Origin: Imbricaverruca yamaguchii
Taxonomy: Eukaryota; Arthropoda; Thecostraca; Neoverrucidae
Length of the DNA: 64,000 bases
Assembly: GCA_034440575.1 (NCBI GenBank)
Contig: JAOTOL010001072.1
Coordinates: forward strand, 129,001-193,000
Direction: 5' to 3'
The notes beneath the pieces are model-generated. The model was not told where the DNA came from. It made no database searches and was given only the letters and a program-made list of their open reading frames with translations. Both the position numbers and the translations under genes were made by a program. The stretch's first letter is position 1; each line of letters opens with the position of its first letter. This document shows positions 46,762-57,336 of this stretch, one piece after another.

Positions 46762-47803
46762 GTGACGATCCGTTCACACCACTGTCGCCTCCGTGACGAT
46801 CCGTCCACACCACTGTCGCCTCCGTGACGATCCGTCCACACCACTGTCGCCTCCGTGACGATCCGTCCACACCACTGTCGCCTCCGTGACGATCCGTCCA
46901 CACCACTGTCGCCTCCGTGACGATCCGTCCACACCACTGTCGCCTCCGTGACGATCCGTCCACACCACTGTCGCCTCCGTGACGATCCGTCCACACCACT
47001 GTCGCCTCCGTGACGATCCGTCCACACCACTGTCGCCTCCGTGACGATCCGTCCACACCACTGTCGCCTCCGTGACGATCCGTCCACACCACTGTCGCCT
47101 CCGTGACGATCTGTCCGCGCCACTGTCGCCTCCGTGACGATCCGTCCGCGCCACTGTCGCCGCCGTGACGATCCGTCCACACCACTGTCGCCGCCGTGAC
47201 GATCCGTCCACACCACTGTCGCCTCCGTGACGATCCGTCCACACCACTGTCGCCTCCGTGACGATCCGTCCACACCACTGTCGCCTCCGTGACGATCCGT
47301 CCACACCACTGTCGCCTCCGTGACGATCCGTCCACACCACTGTCGCCTCCGTGACGATCCGTCCACACCACTGTCGCCTCCGTGACGATCCGTCCACACC
47401 ACTGTCGCCTCCGTGACGATCTGTCCGCGCCACTGTCGCCTCCGTGACGATCCGTCCACACCACTGTCGCCCCGTGACGATCCGTCCACACCACTGTCGC
47501 CTCCGTGACGATCCGTCCGCGCCACTGTCGCCCCGTGACGATCCGTCCACACCACTGTCGCCGCCGTGACGATCCGTCCGCGCCACTGTCGCCGCCGTGA
47601 CGATCCGTCCACACCACTGTCGCCTCCGTGACGATCCGTCCACACCACTGTCGCCTCCGTGACGATCCGTCCACACCACTGTCGCCGCCGTGACGATCCG
47701 TCCGCGCCACTGTCGCCGCCGTGACGATCCGTCCACACCACTGTCGCCTCCGTGACGATCCGTCCACACCACTGTCGCCTCCGTGACGATCCGTCCGCGC
47801 CAG
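46762..47803. repeat. 31-bp minisatellite, 34 copies
   Basis: GTGACGATC occurs 34 times from 46762 to 47783 at 31-base spacing, with two 30-base units (CGCCCCGTG in place of CGCCTCCGTG). Units differ mainly at CACACC or CGCGCC and at CTCC or CGCC. All three minus frames are stop-free, which creates nested open frames of up to 421 codons (RRRQWCGRIVTEATVVWTDR-type repeats). These shift frame every unit and are not evidence of a protein. Confidence 0.95.
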
Positions 47804-47859
47804 TTGATTTCCTACGCAACACTTTCTTCACGTATAATTGTACAACACTGAACCATATC

Positions 47860-49985
47860 ATGCCCCCTTTACTCTCTATGAATTAAATTTATCCTTTTCC
47901 AAAGTAACAAACACTGCGGCTGTTCCTTGCCAATTGGCATACCCCTCCTTTCAAAACCTATCCGACTCAGGAAAATAGAACCTCCTTTGGGCACTAAATC
48001 AACTGTGGACCAACGGCACCTTTCCCCTTTCTTGGTCCACTAACACTATCATTCCTATCGGTAAGCTCCGCATACCTCGCGACCTACCCTCAAGCTTTCG
48101 ACCCATCTCTCTCACTGGTTTTGCCTCTAAAATTTTTGATTGATTGGTCAATGGATGAATTAGAGTCTTCATCGAAAACAATGAAATTATCTCCCTTTTC
48201 AAAACTACTTTCGACCGAGACGCAGCACCGCCAAAAACCTCCAAATGGTTGACTCTATACAACGCGGTTTCATAAAGAAAAAATTAAACCGTCGCGCTTT
48301 TTTTCGACTTAAATTCCGCATTCAATAAAGCACACAGTTCTGCCCTCAGAATAAAATTACACAGCATTGGTATCAGGGCAGAATGTACACATTTCTCACT
48401 AAACTTCTCGCTAACAGAACATTCACCGTCCTCTGCAGCAACATCCACTCTCGGCCCTAAAAACTCGATCGAGGCGTCCCACAATGCAGCATGCTATCCC
48501 TCACCCTCTTTCTCACCATGATAATGATGCTCTCGCTGACCTCTACAAAATTGCTACCTGTCTAAAATACTAATAAAATACATATGGCCAAACCTTCGTA
48601 CACCGAAGGTTTGGTCATCTAGTGCACACATCCATCGACAGGCAGAGCAAATTATGTCATGCAGGGTGTCATGGATCAAATTGATTCCTGGTGTTCCCTT
48701 TGGGGACTGCAGATCTTGATCCCCGCGAAATCCATCACAATGTTTTTCACCCGGCTCCACTCGTACATTCCACCTGTTATACCGCTCCGCTATCGCGACC
48801 AAATTATCCCTCAATAAACCACCTTCATCACCTATATTGGCATCGTACTAGACAAAGGTCTTTGTTTCGGCCCCCATATTGCTTATCTGAAACAACTTTG
48901 CGAAAAACGCCTAAATGTCCTGCGCTACATCTCCGGTTGTGACTAGGGTGCAGACAGGGCTACCCTCAATACAATGTGTATTGCTCTGATTCGGAAATCC
49001 TGGGATATAATGCGTTTATCTTCCATCATATATATCCTACATACAGTGCAACACTTGAATGCATGCATAATCAAGCACTGCGCCGCATCACCGGAGCACA
49101 CTGCACCACGCGCATCACTAGTCCGCGGGCTGGGGCCCACCTCCCTAGCTTGCAACACCGCAGAACACTCCAACTAGTCATGGCTGGCTGGTTATTTGAG
49201 TTTTAGGGCGCATCGACCAGGTTTGGTCATTTAGCGCCAATTCCAACTAGTCAGATACCACTTTCGGACTATAACACAGCACATCCACCCCGCCAGTCTA
49301 GCACTCTCTAACCCTCCCGTTCAACGTACATATCATATAAACAAACGCATTATTGCCATACATTTGAACCATGCCCTTACTTTCGCACTCAAATTCCCCC
49401 GAGGTAACCTCCGGAAAATTTCCTCCCCGACTCCAGTTTTTACATATGAAACACCCCAAGAAGCAGTATCTCTTCTGGCAAAACACAAAATTGCTGTCCC
49501 ACACGGAAACTCAACTTACATTTGTCGAACATCAGGCAGTCCACCCTCAGTACACACACTTCTACACTGACGGCTCCCGTGACATAGACGGTACGGGGCT
49601 GCCTTGTACGGTGGACCAAAGTTTGGCCAAACAAAATTGACACCACACCATTCAGTTTACACGACAAGGTTAGTGGAAATCCTAACGTGTCTACAGCACA
49701 TTATTCACCACAACATCACCACACCCACCATCATCTGCACTGACTCACGTCCATTCATTGGCATTCATCCACGTTCGCCGCCCTCCGCCTTGCAAAATTT
49801 GTGACATGCATAACTCTGTTGAACATTTTTGTTTATCTGCCTCGCATGCCAATTACGTCGTCATTATTAAATTGCCCAACATCGACTTCCACTTTTGCTG
49901 GGAGGCCTTCTCGGTGACAAGCGTCCCGAGTTCCTTGAGATACTATTTACCTTTCTGCACAGCACCAAACTAGAGCAATTAATCT
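47860..49985 (+). mobile_element. LINE with RT and RNase H domains, decayed
   Basis: Plus strand, across several frames: LNQLWTNGTFPLSW and LPSSFRPISLTGFASKIFD (RT start, ~48000-48140), FFDLNSAFNKA (motif A, ~48300), GVPQCSMLS (motif B, ~48475), a badly decayed active-site region, then GLCFGPHIAYLKQLCEKRLN (~48855), YSATLECMHNQALRRITGA (~49040), and an RNase H domain with YTDGSR (49563-49580), LVEILTCLQHI and CTDSR (TDSR at 49739-49750). The C-terminus LLGDKRPEFLEILFTFLHST ends at a stop near 49984. RNase H would remove the RNA strand after copying. The domain order suggests an I- or R1-like or tick-type Jockey LINE. Stops and frameshifts make it inactive, and a tiny retro-insertion interrupts it at 49169. 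Confidence 0.87.
49169..49253 (-). mobile_element. tiny retro-insertion with 12-bp target duplication (copy 2)
   Basis: A 61-base insert (49181-49241) lies between identical 12-base repeats TCCAACTAGTCA (49169-49180 and 49242-49253) inside the LINE at 47860-49985. On the minus strand it has the same hairpin as 20548-20604 (GGCGC with GCGCC, inner TGACC with GGTCG), then CTAAAAC and a tetranucleotide-like tail (AGCCAGCCA). The inner stem differs from copy 1 yet still pairs. Confidence 0.78.
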
Positions 49986-50049
49986 GAAGCCAAACGCTAT
50001 CATCCTCTCCGTCGGTGTAAAACACGTACATATATGTTATTTCACACTA

Positions 50050-50530
50050 GGTAGGCAGGGACCGATCCGATTTGCCCAAAACGGACGGTTTCCCTTATAG
50101 ATTGCGCTTGGATTTTTACCTACGGATTTTGCAAGCAGCTTGGTTTTCTCCTTCTCAAGTTTTTCCAAGGTAAACATACACCTACACATACGAGGTCGGG
50201 CCTGACGCCCACGACTCGCCCTGGGCGCCGGCTCTCCACTTCGTTTCCTGTCACAGGTGGGCATTGGAGACTGTTCGTAGGCTAGGAAGCTGCCCACCCT
50301 CCAAATGTCCTGATTGTTATGCATGTATGTATGTATGTCTGTACAAGGACCTGTATGCCATGTATGTATCGGCCCTTTACGCCACGTTTTTTGTTTGCCG
50401 GCGTCTCATCTTTCCTTTCTTGATTATTTGATATAACCGGATGCCACATAAACCGGATTAACGTAACCCTTTCTTTAACGTATCAAATATCTAGCGGATG
50501 GCATTTTGCCACTGCTAAAGAAGAAGAAAA
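50050..50530 (+). repeat. ~480-bp dispersed repeat, family R2 copy 1
   Basis: Matches 54004-54771 in order: GGTAGGCAGGGACC, AGATT.CGCTTGG, AAGCAGCTTG, TTTTTCCAAG, CACCTACACAT, CTTCGTTT, GGTGGGCATTGGAG.CTGT, CCAAAT, CATGTATGTATGT, then after the microsatellite AACCGG, ATCTAGCGGATGG and TTTGCCACTG, ending in an A-rich run. The A-rich end suggests an RNA-copied element (SINE-like), but no pol III promoter was confirmed. Confidence 0.78.
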
Positions 50531-53500
50531 AAGTCGCTGGCGAGTTCCGTCGCTATATTATCGGGAATAGTCAATCTGGCAGGTGGTCGGCACACACAGG
50601 CTGCCAATTCGAGAGCAACTACTCAATTTAGACGTCCACGGCAGGTCTTCTGCAGCGACCGCTATCGGTCGCGGTCCGTCGCCGTTTCCAACACACCATT
50701 TGGCAGCACTGGCTTGCCAGTTGGCAGCGCCCGGCGGCGACCGCTGTCAGTGTGGAAGAATACGAGATGAAAATGGACCTGAGTCGTGGCGTTCGTTCCG
50801 GGCGTTTAAGTAAGGCTCAGTTTCCGGAGTCGCAAGACAGCCGCCGGGGTGGCACCAAACGTCGCCGACGTTGCATAGCAAACGGTAAAGAGCAGCTTTC
50901 AGCTTGGGTCGTTTGCGGCGGCACAAACACGGATGTCTCGCTCACAACACGGTGCGGCTGACTCGTAAAACCAGTCAAGTGACGGCGTTGCGCATCGTAT
51001 GACTCCGCATAAACAATGCTATACGTCGAAATGCGTCCGGCACACGCGCCGCAATGCGTGCTGCGTTGAGCCGTCTTAGTGTCGAATTTCCGGTGGCTAC
51101 GATCTCGGCCGCTAGTGTCCGGGTGGCTACGACACTGGCGGCCAATATCTGCGACGAATAGTTGCGCGGCAGTCTCGTGCGCCAATGCGATGACACGGCC
51201 GCGGGAACGGCCGCCGGACTCGGTGGAGGGCTGCCGCATGTTGAGGTTTGTTGGTCGTAAACAGCACCTTCGACCGGCGGCTGATGAAAGGCTCTCACAT
51301 ATTCACCAGGCTACCGTCGAGACCGCGCCAGTTCCCGTGCTCGCCGATAGATGCCAGGGTGGATGATCATCAGCTCCGTCCGCGTGGGAATTAATCGCTT
51401 GGAAGTAAGAACGGTGCTTTAAGTCCTAGATATTCATCCATGCCGATTATTTCAGATTTGTGTAGTAGATTACACATTAGGCAGCTAATTATGAATGAAC
51501 AAATTAAGCCTGGACAAAGTAATTCCGGGTAAGCTTAATACTTTAAAACAGGACAGACAGCATACTATAAAATACGGCAGGCGTGGTAGTAGCATCCACA
51601 TGGCAAAGCCAATTGACTATGCTGAGGGCAGCAAAGAGACGGCCAAGTCGTGGGGTCAGTTGGTTCCCGGTCAAAAGTATGCGTGTCAAGACTATCTCCC
51701 CCTCCCCACGCCACAATTTCTGTGTTAGCCGATTAAAAATGTAGCGTGCAAGCGAATCTTCGTATACTTAACTCTTTCATGGCGGCACAACTACATTTTT
51801 ACCCACCTCTCGAACTGGAAAGCAATCTAGTGCGCTATCAGTTGCTTAATCACCTATTACACATATGCACACGGGTAGGAAATCGTCGCATTTTGGCATT
51901 AATATGGTAGCTAGATAGTGCAGTATAGTAACCGACATGAATAAGCGTGCTTTCAAGGCGGGTCGATCGAAAATCGAATCTACGGGATGTGCGATACAAC
52001 CTTGGTTATCGAATTCAAGTGTCAGCTATAAATATGTATCTGTTTGCCAGTTGAAGTTTCCGTACGTCATCTTCACCGCCAACAAATACATATCAATCCT
52101 GTGACAATAACAATGCTTGGAAACCCATTTTCAACATAGGCTTTTCGCTACAATATCGTATGCAGCGTCAAGGCCGATCGAATACTATGCGATGCTTTCG
52201 TGATGCATGCACCTCATAAAATAAACGGCTTAAGGATCATAACCACCAACCAAGTATCCGCAGAATATTCTGCGAGTCCGAAATAGAATATGTGGGGTGT
52301 CCGGCAGATTCTTGATCATCCGAAGGATATCGAACGGCAAACGGGATGTAGTTTTATCGTGGCGTAGATGCTGGCAGATTCTTTCCCTCCGGACGGCTTC
52401 GAACGTACGCTAAATCATATAATACATTTTGCTAATATTTAGCTATGCTAACATAACATCAGATTCATAGCTATGCTATGGGCCTGGCATAATGTTACAC
52501 CGGCGACGAAGAGGAGTACCATAACCCAACCAACTATCTGCAGTTTTCTATAATTAAAAAACATACGGGAAATTTTGGTGCCATGAAAAGTATGAGCGTA
52601 CTTGCTTACCTACCTTAGCAGCACGGTCGCAGTCTATTTGCGTTGTATTGTATCTAGTTGGAGGGATTTCCTCCCCCGAATTGGCAAGTTCCTTCAAACA
52701 TGAGCATTACCCCATCCGATCATCTGCCAAATCTCACCAATGACAATCATGGAAATGTTACTAGAACTGGAGGTAAGCGTGCCTAATTCATGATATAAAT
52801 GGTTCAGGAGCACAAACACAATACCTCCTGGCATACAAAGAGTTCTTACAAGAATTACACAATTGACTGGAAACATGCCGATATATTGTAGGACTTTGGG
52901 ATCGAATGGGTTCAGAGTAAGTTGAAAAGGGTTTGGCTGGAAGTTCACAATCGATTGCATTCCAATTCACGATCTCAACTCGTGCAGACATATCTGGACA
53001 TAAACAAGCCTTACTTTCCCTTTTCTTTTGCCAGTATCGCAACACAGGCAAAATGCGTCGCAACAACACGTCACGTTTCTAACCGAAAGATCGAGACTGA
53101 TGAGACGAAACCATTCGTCACATACCACTGATCGACTACGTTGAGCAAACACGCATCATATACTTGAATACCAACAACCCCTCACCCTCACCCCACCTCA
53201 GTCTCTCACACTACACAGCCATCACATACAACGGCATGCACGTCAACGCCTTCTCAAGAGCTAACTCAGTCATGTGGATGCCACAAAACAATCCTAATAT
53301 CTTGAGAATACTAGCAGCTAGAAGCTGAGTATGGTTTTGACTGAATTGAATGCCACGAATGTGTACGTAATCATCAGTTGTTACATCAGCACTGTTATGA
53401 TTCCTGCTAAAAATGTATGTTCATAATATCAACATCTGAATTAAGACAGGAAGTTTGAATGTTAATGCCATATGTTCTCCAACTTTACATAGATGTATCA

Positions 53501-53699
53501 AGCTTCTGTTGGCGGGTTTCCCCAAGGTGTTGAATAAACCGGAAGCGAAACGGCCGCTTGATTTCCATTATATGGACACATTTTTTTGTACTTTTTAGGT
53601 GTCAAGGTTATTAATTTATGCATGGGATTTCCTTATGCACACATACATATCATTCTGCAATGACACCTGTGACAAATGTGTGTACCAGGTCCGCACTAT
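50531..53699. other. 3.2 kb without recognised genes
   Basis: GC-rich between 50600 and 51380 (a CpG-rich island), with minus-strand open frames of 140 and 107 codons (50817-51239, 50975-51298) that lack recognisable motifs. AT-rich afterwards, with nothing identified. Confidence 0.45.
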
Positions 53700-53756
53700 G
53701 GCAGTGTTAGCCTAGCGGTGGAGTCACTCACCCATGAAACTTCAAACTGCGCCTTT
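53698..53756 (+). promoter_or_regulatory. tRNA-like A box, possible SINE head
   Basis: TAGCCTAGCGG (about 53709-53719) matches the A-box consensus TRGYNNARYGG perfectly, followed by GGAGTCACTCACCCATGA. The downstream B-box candidate ACTTCAAACTG is weak and too close, so this is at most a truncated tRNA-derived sequence. Confidence 0.25.
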
Positions 53757-54003
53757 GAGCTTCTTAAGCTTATATTAACCCGCTTTGCAAGTGCTTCACC
53801 TAAATAGGGAAGGCGCATGCATAATGTTAAACCCGTCATCTCCAAATGACCGACATAATTGTCCACATTACTCGGGGATGAGCCTTCGGCGCTCCTCGAC
53901 CTCATTTTCGAGTTTCTCCATAGCACGAAATTATAATACTTCATTCGAAGTAAATCTCTAATGTCCTCCCCGCTCTCGCAAGGCCCACGCACGTCATTTA
54001 CCA

Positions 54004-54437
54004 ATAGGTAGGCAGGGACCAATCCAATTTGAAAAACGGGCTATTGTCCTTTAGATTACGCTTGGTTTGTACCTTGGGTTTCCTAAGCAGCTTGACCTTT
54101 TTTCCTTGGTCTTTTCCAAGATTTAACTTCAGCGTTCACCTACACATTGAAGGCTGATGCCGGACGCCGATGGCTCGCACTGAACGCCGGGCCTCTGCTT
54201 CGTTTTTAGGTCGCCGGTGGGCATTGGAGCCTGTCCGGAGGCTGTGACGCTGGCCAACATCCAAATTTACTATCACGTACCATGCATGTATGTATGTCCT
54301 GTGTGTCCGATAAATGCATGGATGTACGTATACCTTGTATATCCGATGTATGTATGTACGATGTATGCATGTCCTGCATGTCCTATGCATGCATGTGTGT
54401 ATGTGTGTATGCATGTATGTGATGTATGACCAATGTA

Positions 54438-54510
<73 letters not shown>

Positions 54511-54771
54511 TGTATGTTCGATGCATATATGGATGTATGTATGTCCTGTATAACCGATGCATGCATGTATGTATGCATGTATGTCCTGTATGTCCTATGT
54601 ATGAATGCATGTATGCCCTGTACTGGCCACGACGCCACACTCTTTGTTCTCAGTTCGGCATCTCTCGATTTTTCCATCCTGCTTGCCCGATACCGGGTGT
54701 AACATAAGCCGGCTTAAATAGCTTTTCCTTAACGCAAATTATCTCTAGCAGATGGTGGTACTTTGCCACTG
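54004..54771 (+). repeat. dispersed repeat family R2 copy 2, expanded by microsatellite
   Basis: Second copy of 50050-50530 in the same orientation, about 4 kb away. The central ATGT tetranucleotide patch that is about 40 bases long in copy 1 has grown to roughly 330 bases here (54280-54615), including a TA array. The end again runs through TTTGCCACTG into an A run (54763-54779). Copies differ at about one base in four. Confidence 0.78.
54280..54615. repeat. compound ATGT/ATGC and (TA)n microsatellite
   Basis: ATGTATGT and ATGCATGT words flank a pure TA stretch of about 34 repeats (54439-54506), all inside the R2 copy. Phrases such as CCTGTATGTCC and CGATGTATG recur every 20-30 bases on both sides. 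Confidence 0.92.
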
Positions 54772-54779
54772 AAAAAAAA

Positions 54780-55080
54780 CTGATCCCGTCTGGGAAGCTA
54801 ATGATGTTTGCACCCGTCTTGATTGTTCCGCTACATCCCACAGAGGCTCGCGGCGCCGAACTATTTCCACGATTGCTGGAGTTAAGAACGCTTTGGTGGA
54901 CTAACTTGGCCGATAACTGGTAAGCTTGATTAATTTGCTCATTGTTCTGGTTGGTTACGCTTTCTAAAAATCAGAAGAACACTGTGGAAATGTTTACGTA
55001 CTGGGCGTGACCAAGTTACGTGTGTCCCTTCGAATGCATATGGCCTATCGTATATTCAGATATTCATGCTGCATTAACTA

Positions 55081-55082
<2 letters not shown>
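54780..55082. other. no recognisable feature
   Basis: Short spacer, nothing identified. Confidence 0.5.

Positions 55083-55154
<72 letters not shown>
55083..55154. repeat. 72-base poly(A) run
   Basis: An uninterrupted run of 72 A, preceded by TTAACTAAT and followed sharply by CGGGCCCGCCCCC. It could be the tail of a recent retro-insertion, a homopolymer microsatellite, or a sequencing/assembly artefact. No recognisable element body precedes it. Confidence 0.9.
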
Positions 55155-55155
<1 letters not shown>

Positions 55156-56154
55156 GGGCCCGCCCCCAACTAATGCTATAAAGCGAAACATACAATAATG
55201 GATGCCATTGAAGGCAACGATTGTGAAAACGACAAATCCGAAGTAATTGGCCAACGGGACCGAAATATATAGACACCCTCATGGTTGTCATCTTTTAAAA
55301 ATTGATCAGCAGAATCCGGAGGCAATGGTCCTCGAATAGTGGTAAGACTGGAATCATCACCGAGCTGTGTTCGTTTACTTTGTTCTCATTTGATGCACTC
55401 TATTAGTACTTGTCGTGTGCGAATTGTGAGCGTGGCGCCTGTCGGCTGGCCCGCTCCAGTTCGTCATTGTGAACCTTCAGTCCCGGAACCAGCTCCTTAT
55501 GCCTTTTACCCTTCCATCCTTCCCAGCCGGTGTTTCCACTTAAGCTTTCTCGTATATTGCCCGCCTAAATTATAATCATACACCACGACACACACACTAA
55601 TAGCCACCCTGTCTGTGGATGTGCCGGCACAACAACTGCGTCCATACTGGTCAGACTCCCACCTCGTCCAATGTGCTGTAGGTTCTGAGCAGTTTTTCAT
55701 GGATCTTCATCAAGCCTGTCCAATAGCAATCAGCTGCGGAGTGTCGCTTAGCTACAGATATGATGCATATGACAATTATGCATAGACCATTTTTGTGACA
55801 AAAGCATGAATATATTCGTCAAACGAACCCGCATGTAACACAATTGTATTGAACTTTGCATACCAGATCCCGCCCACCCAGTTTGGCGGGCGTGGCAGAA
55901 CGTGCGCCTATATAATTATCAGCCGGTTAAGCTGACTGAACCTAACCCGGTAATCGATGGACGCATTTCGAAATTGCTTCGACAAAATATATTCTAGTTT
56001 TAAGTAATTCTGTCCGGGTGAATCTTTTCTGACGATTCTCGAACAATATACTTCACTCATTTCCTCTTTCAGTATAATTAACTTCTCCAGTATTATTCAC
56101 CTTTTACCTACCGAACACTAACCCTATGCCTAAAACCAAAAGTGACCCGACTGA
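55155..56154. other. 1 kb without recognisable features
   Basis: Short open frames only; nothing identified on either strand. Confidence 0.5.
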
Positions 56155-56925
56155 ATGATAGGGTGATAGGACCCCCCTTACTATCCAAACTAAGCGTCGC
56201 ATGAAAACAAAAGAGGTGTCATCGGAAAGCGCTCGACGAGTAGGACCCAACACCACCCCCCAAAAGTGACGTCACTAAGGGTCCTATATTTTCACGACTT
56301 ACATCATGTTTTTGGCTCTGGGAGTTCATTTTGTGGATATTTGAAAAAGCAATATTTATTTGGAATCAGAAAAGGGCAGCGAAATCGACCAGGGCCATAC
56401 AATTTTTGGCCACCCAAAAATAAATAGTATGTTTTTGAAATTTGAAAATTTTTAATTTTCAAGTTTCTTTAATTTTCCCTTTCTAATTGGTAACCGGACC
56501 GAAAAACGTTGTTCAAAATCAACTTGCTCCAATAAGAAATGCTTACTTTAGCCAGAAACTTCGATTTGAACTCTAATAGGCAAATATGCAAAGCTAACAA
56601 GTAATCAAAAACAAAAACAAAAACAAAAATTCATTTGATACATTTTGTTGCATCCCTAACGATAAGCAAATGCTGAATTTTTTTCTTCAAAATCTGTATC
56701 CGTTAAGGCGTGACGACTGGTTGCACTTTTTTGGAGGTGACCTCACTTGACCTAAACCGACTCGTTGATCCTAGATGACCTGACTTCAAAAGTTTGAGAC
56801 CACATGCCAAACTTAGGTGGGAAAGGTATGTCAAATTTTGGTATGCTGCCGCGCGCTGTTCTTTCATTTTCCGCGAAAAGCCTTGAGGAGGGGCGGTTGA
56901 AGACCCCCAAGACGGCGGGGATTAA
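56155..56925 (+). mobile_element. TTAA-type miniature element, nearly complete (copy C)
   Basis: Same landmarks in the same order as copy A, and in inverted order as copy B: CCAAACTAAGCGTCGCA, GGAAAGCGCTCGACGAGT, TTTTGGCCACCCAAAAATAA, AATAAGAAATGCTTA, GATAAGCAAATGCTGA, CGTGACGACTGGTTG, CTCGTTGATCCTAGATGACC, GCTGCCGCGCGC. The right end stops at TTAA (56922-56925) and reads on the minus strand TTAATCCCCGCCGTCTTGGG. The left ~50 bases are lost. Confidence 0.85.
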
Positions 56926-57138
56926 CACATTTTGGCATGTTATATCCCTTACTATCATGTATGCGGGCTACAGGATTTTGAACTCTTATGCATTGCATTG
57001 CAAAGTGCACTCAATCCATTTTGAACTCATAATCTTTAGTATTGACGCCCTCCCCCGCCTCCCCCCAATACTTAATTCGAAGTTTCGCACTTGATATCCG
57101 CAACCATGCCTGGTACCAGATAGAATAGGAAAAGGACC

Positions 57139-57336
57139 ACTGCCCAGACTGTGACCACTGATCAGATTGTGACCACTGCCAAGACTGTGACCACTGCCCA
57201 GACTGTGACCACTGCCCCGACTATGACCACTGCCCAAACTGTGACCACTGACCAGACTGTGACCACTGCCCAGACTGTGACCACTGCCCAGACTATGACC
57301 ACTGCCCAAACTGTGACCACTGACCAGACTGTGACC
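57139..57336. repeat. 18-bp minisatellite, 11 copies
   Basis: Eleven exact-length units of ACTGCCCAGACTGTGACC with variants (ATCAG, CAAGA, CCCGA, CCAAA). As 18 is a multiple of three, the plus strand reads as an uninterrupted six-residue repeat (TTAQTV) in a 114-codon frame (57151-57495), and the minus strand reads VWAVVT. Frame and length are conserved, so a short coding repeat cannot be ruled out. Confidence 0.92.

Noticed and set aside
46596..47861. A 421-codon open frame on the minus strand, the longest in the window
   Set aside because: It is produced by the stop-free 31-bp repeat, which keeps all three minus frames open; the repeat changes frame every unit.
50817..51298. Minus-strand frames of 140 and 107 codons in a GC-rich island
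   Set aside because: They overlap each other in different frames and show no motif, consistent with chance in GC-rich DNA.
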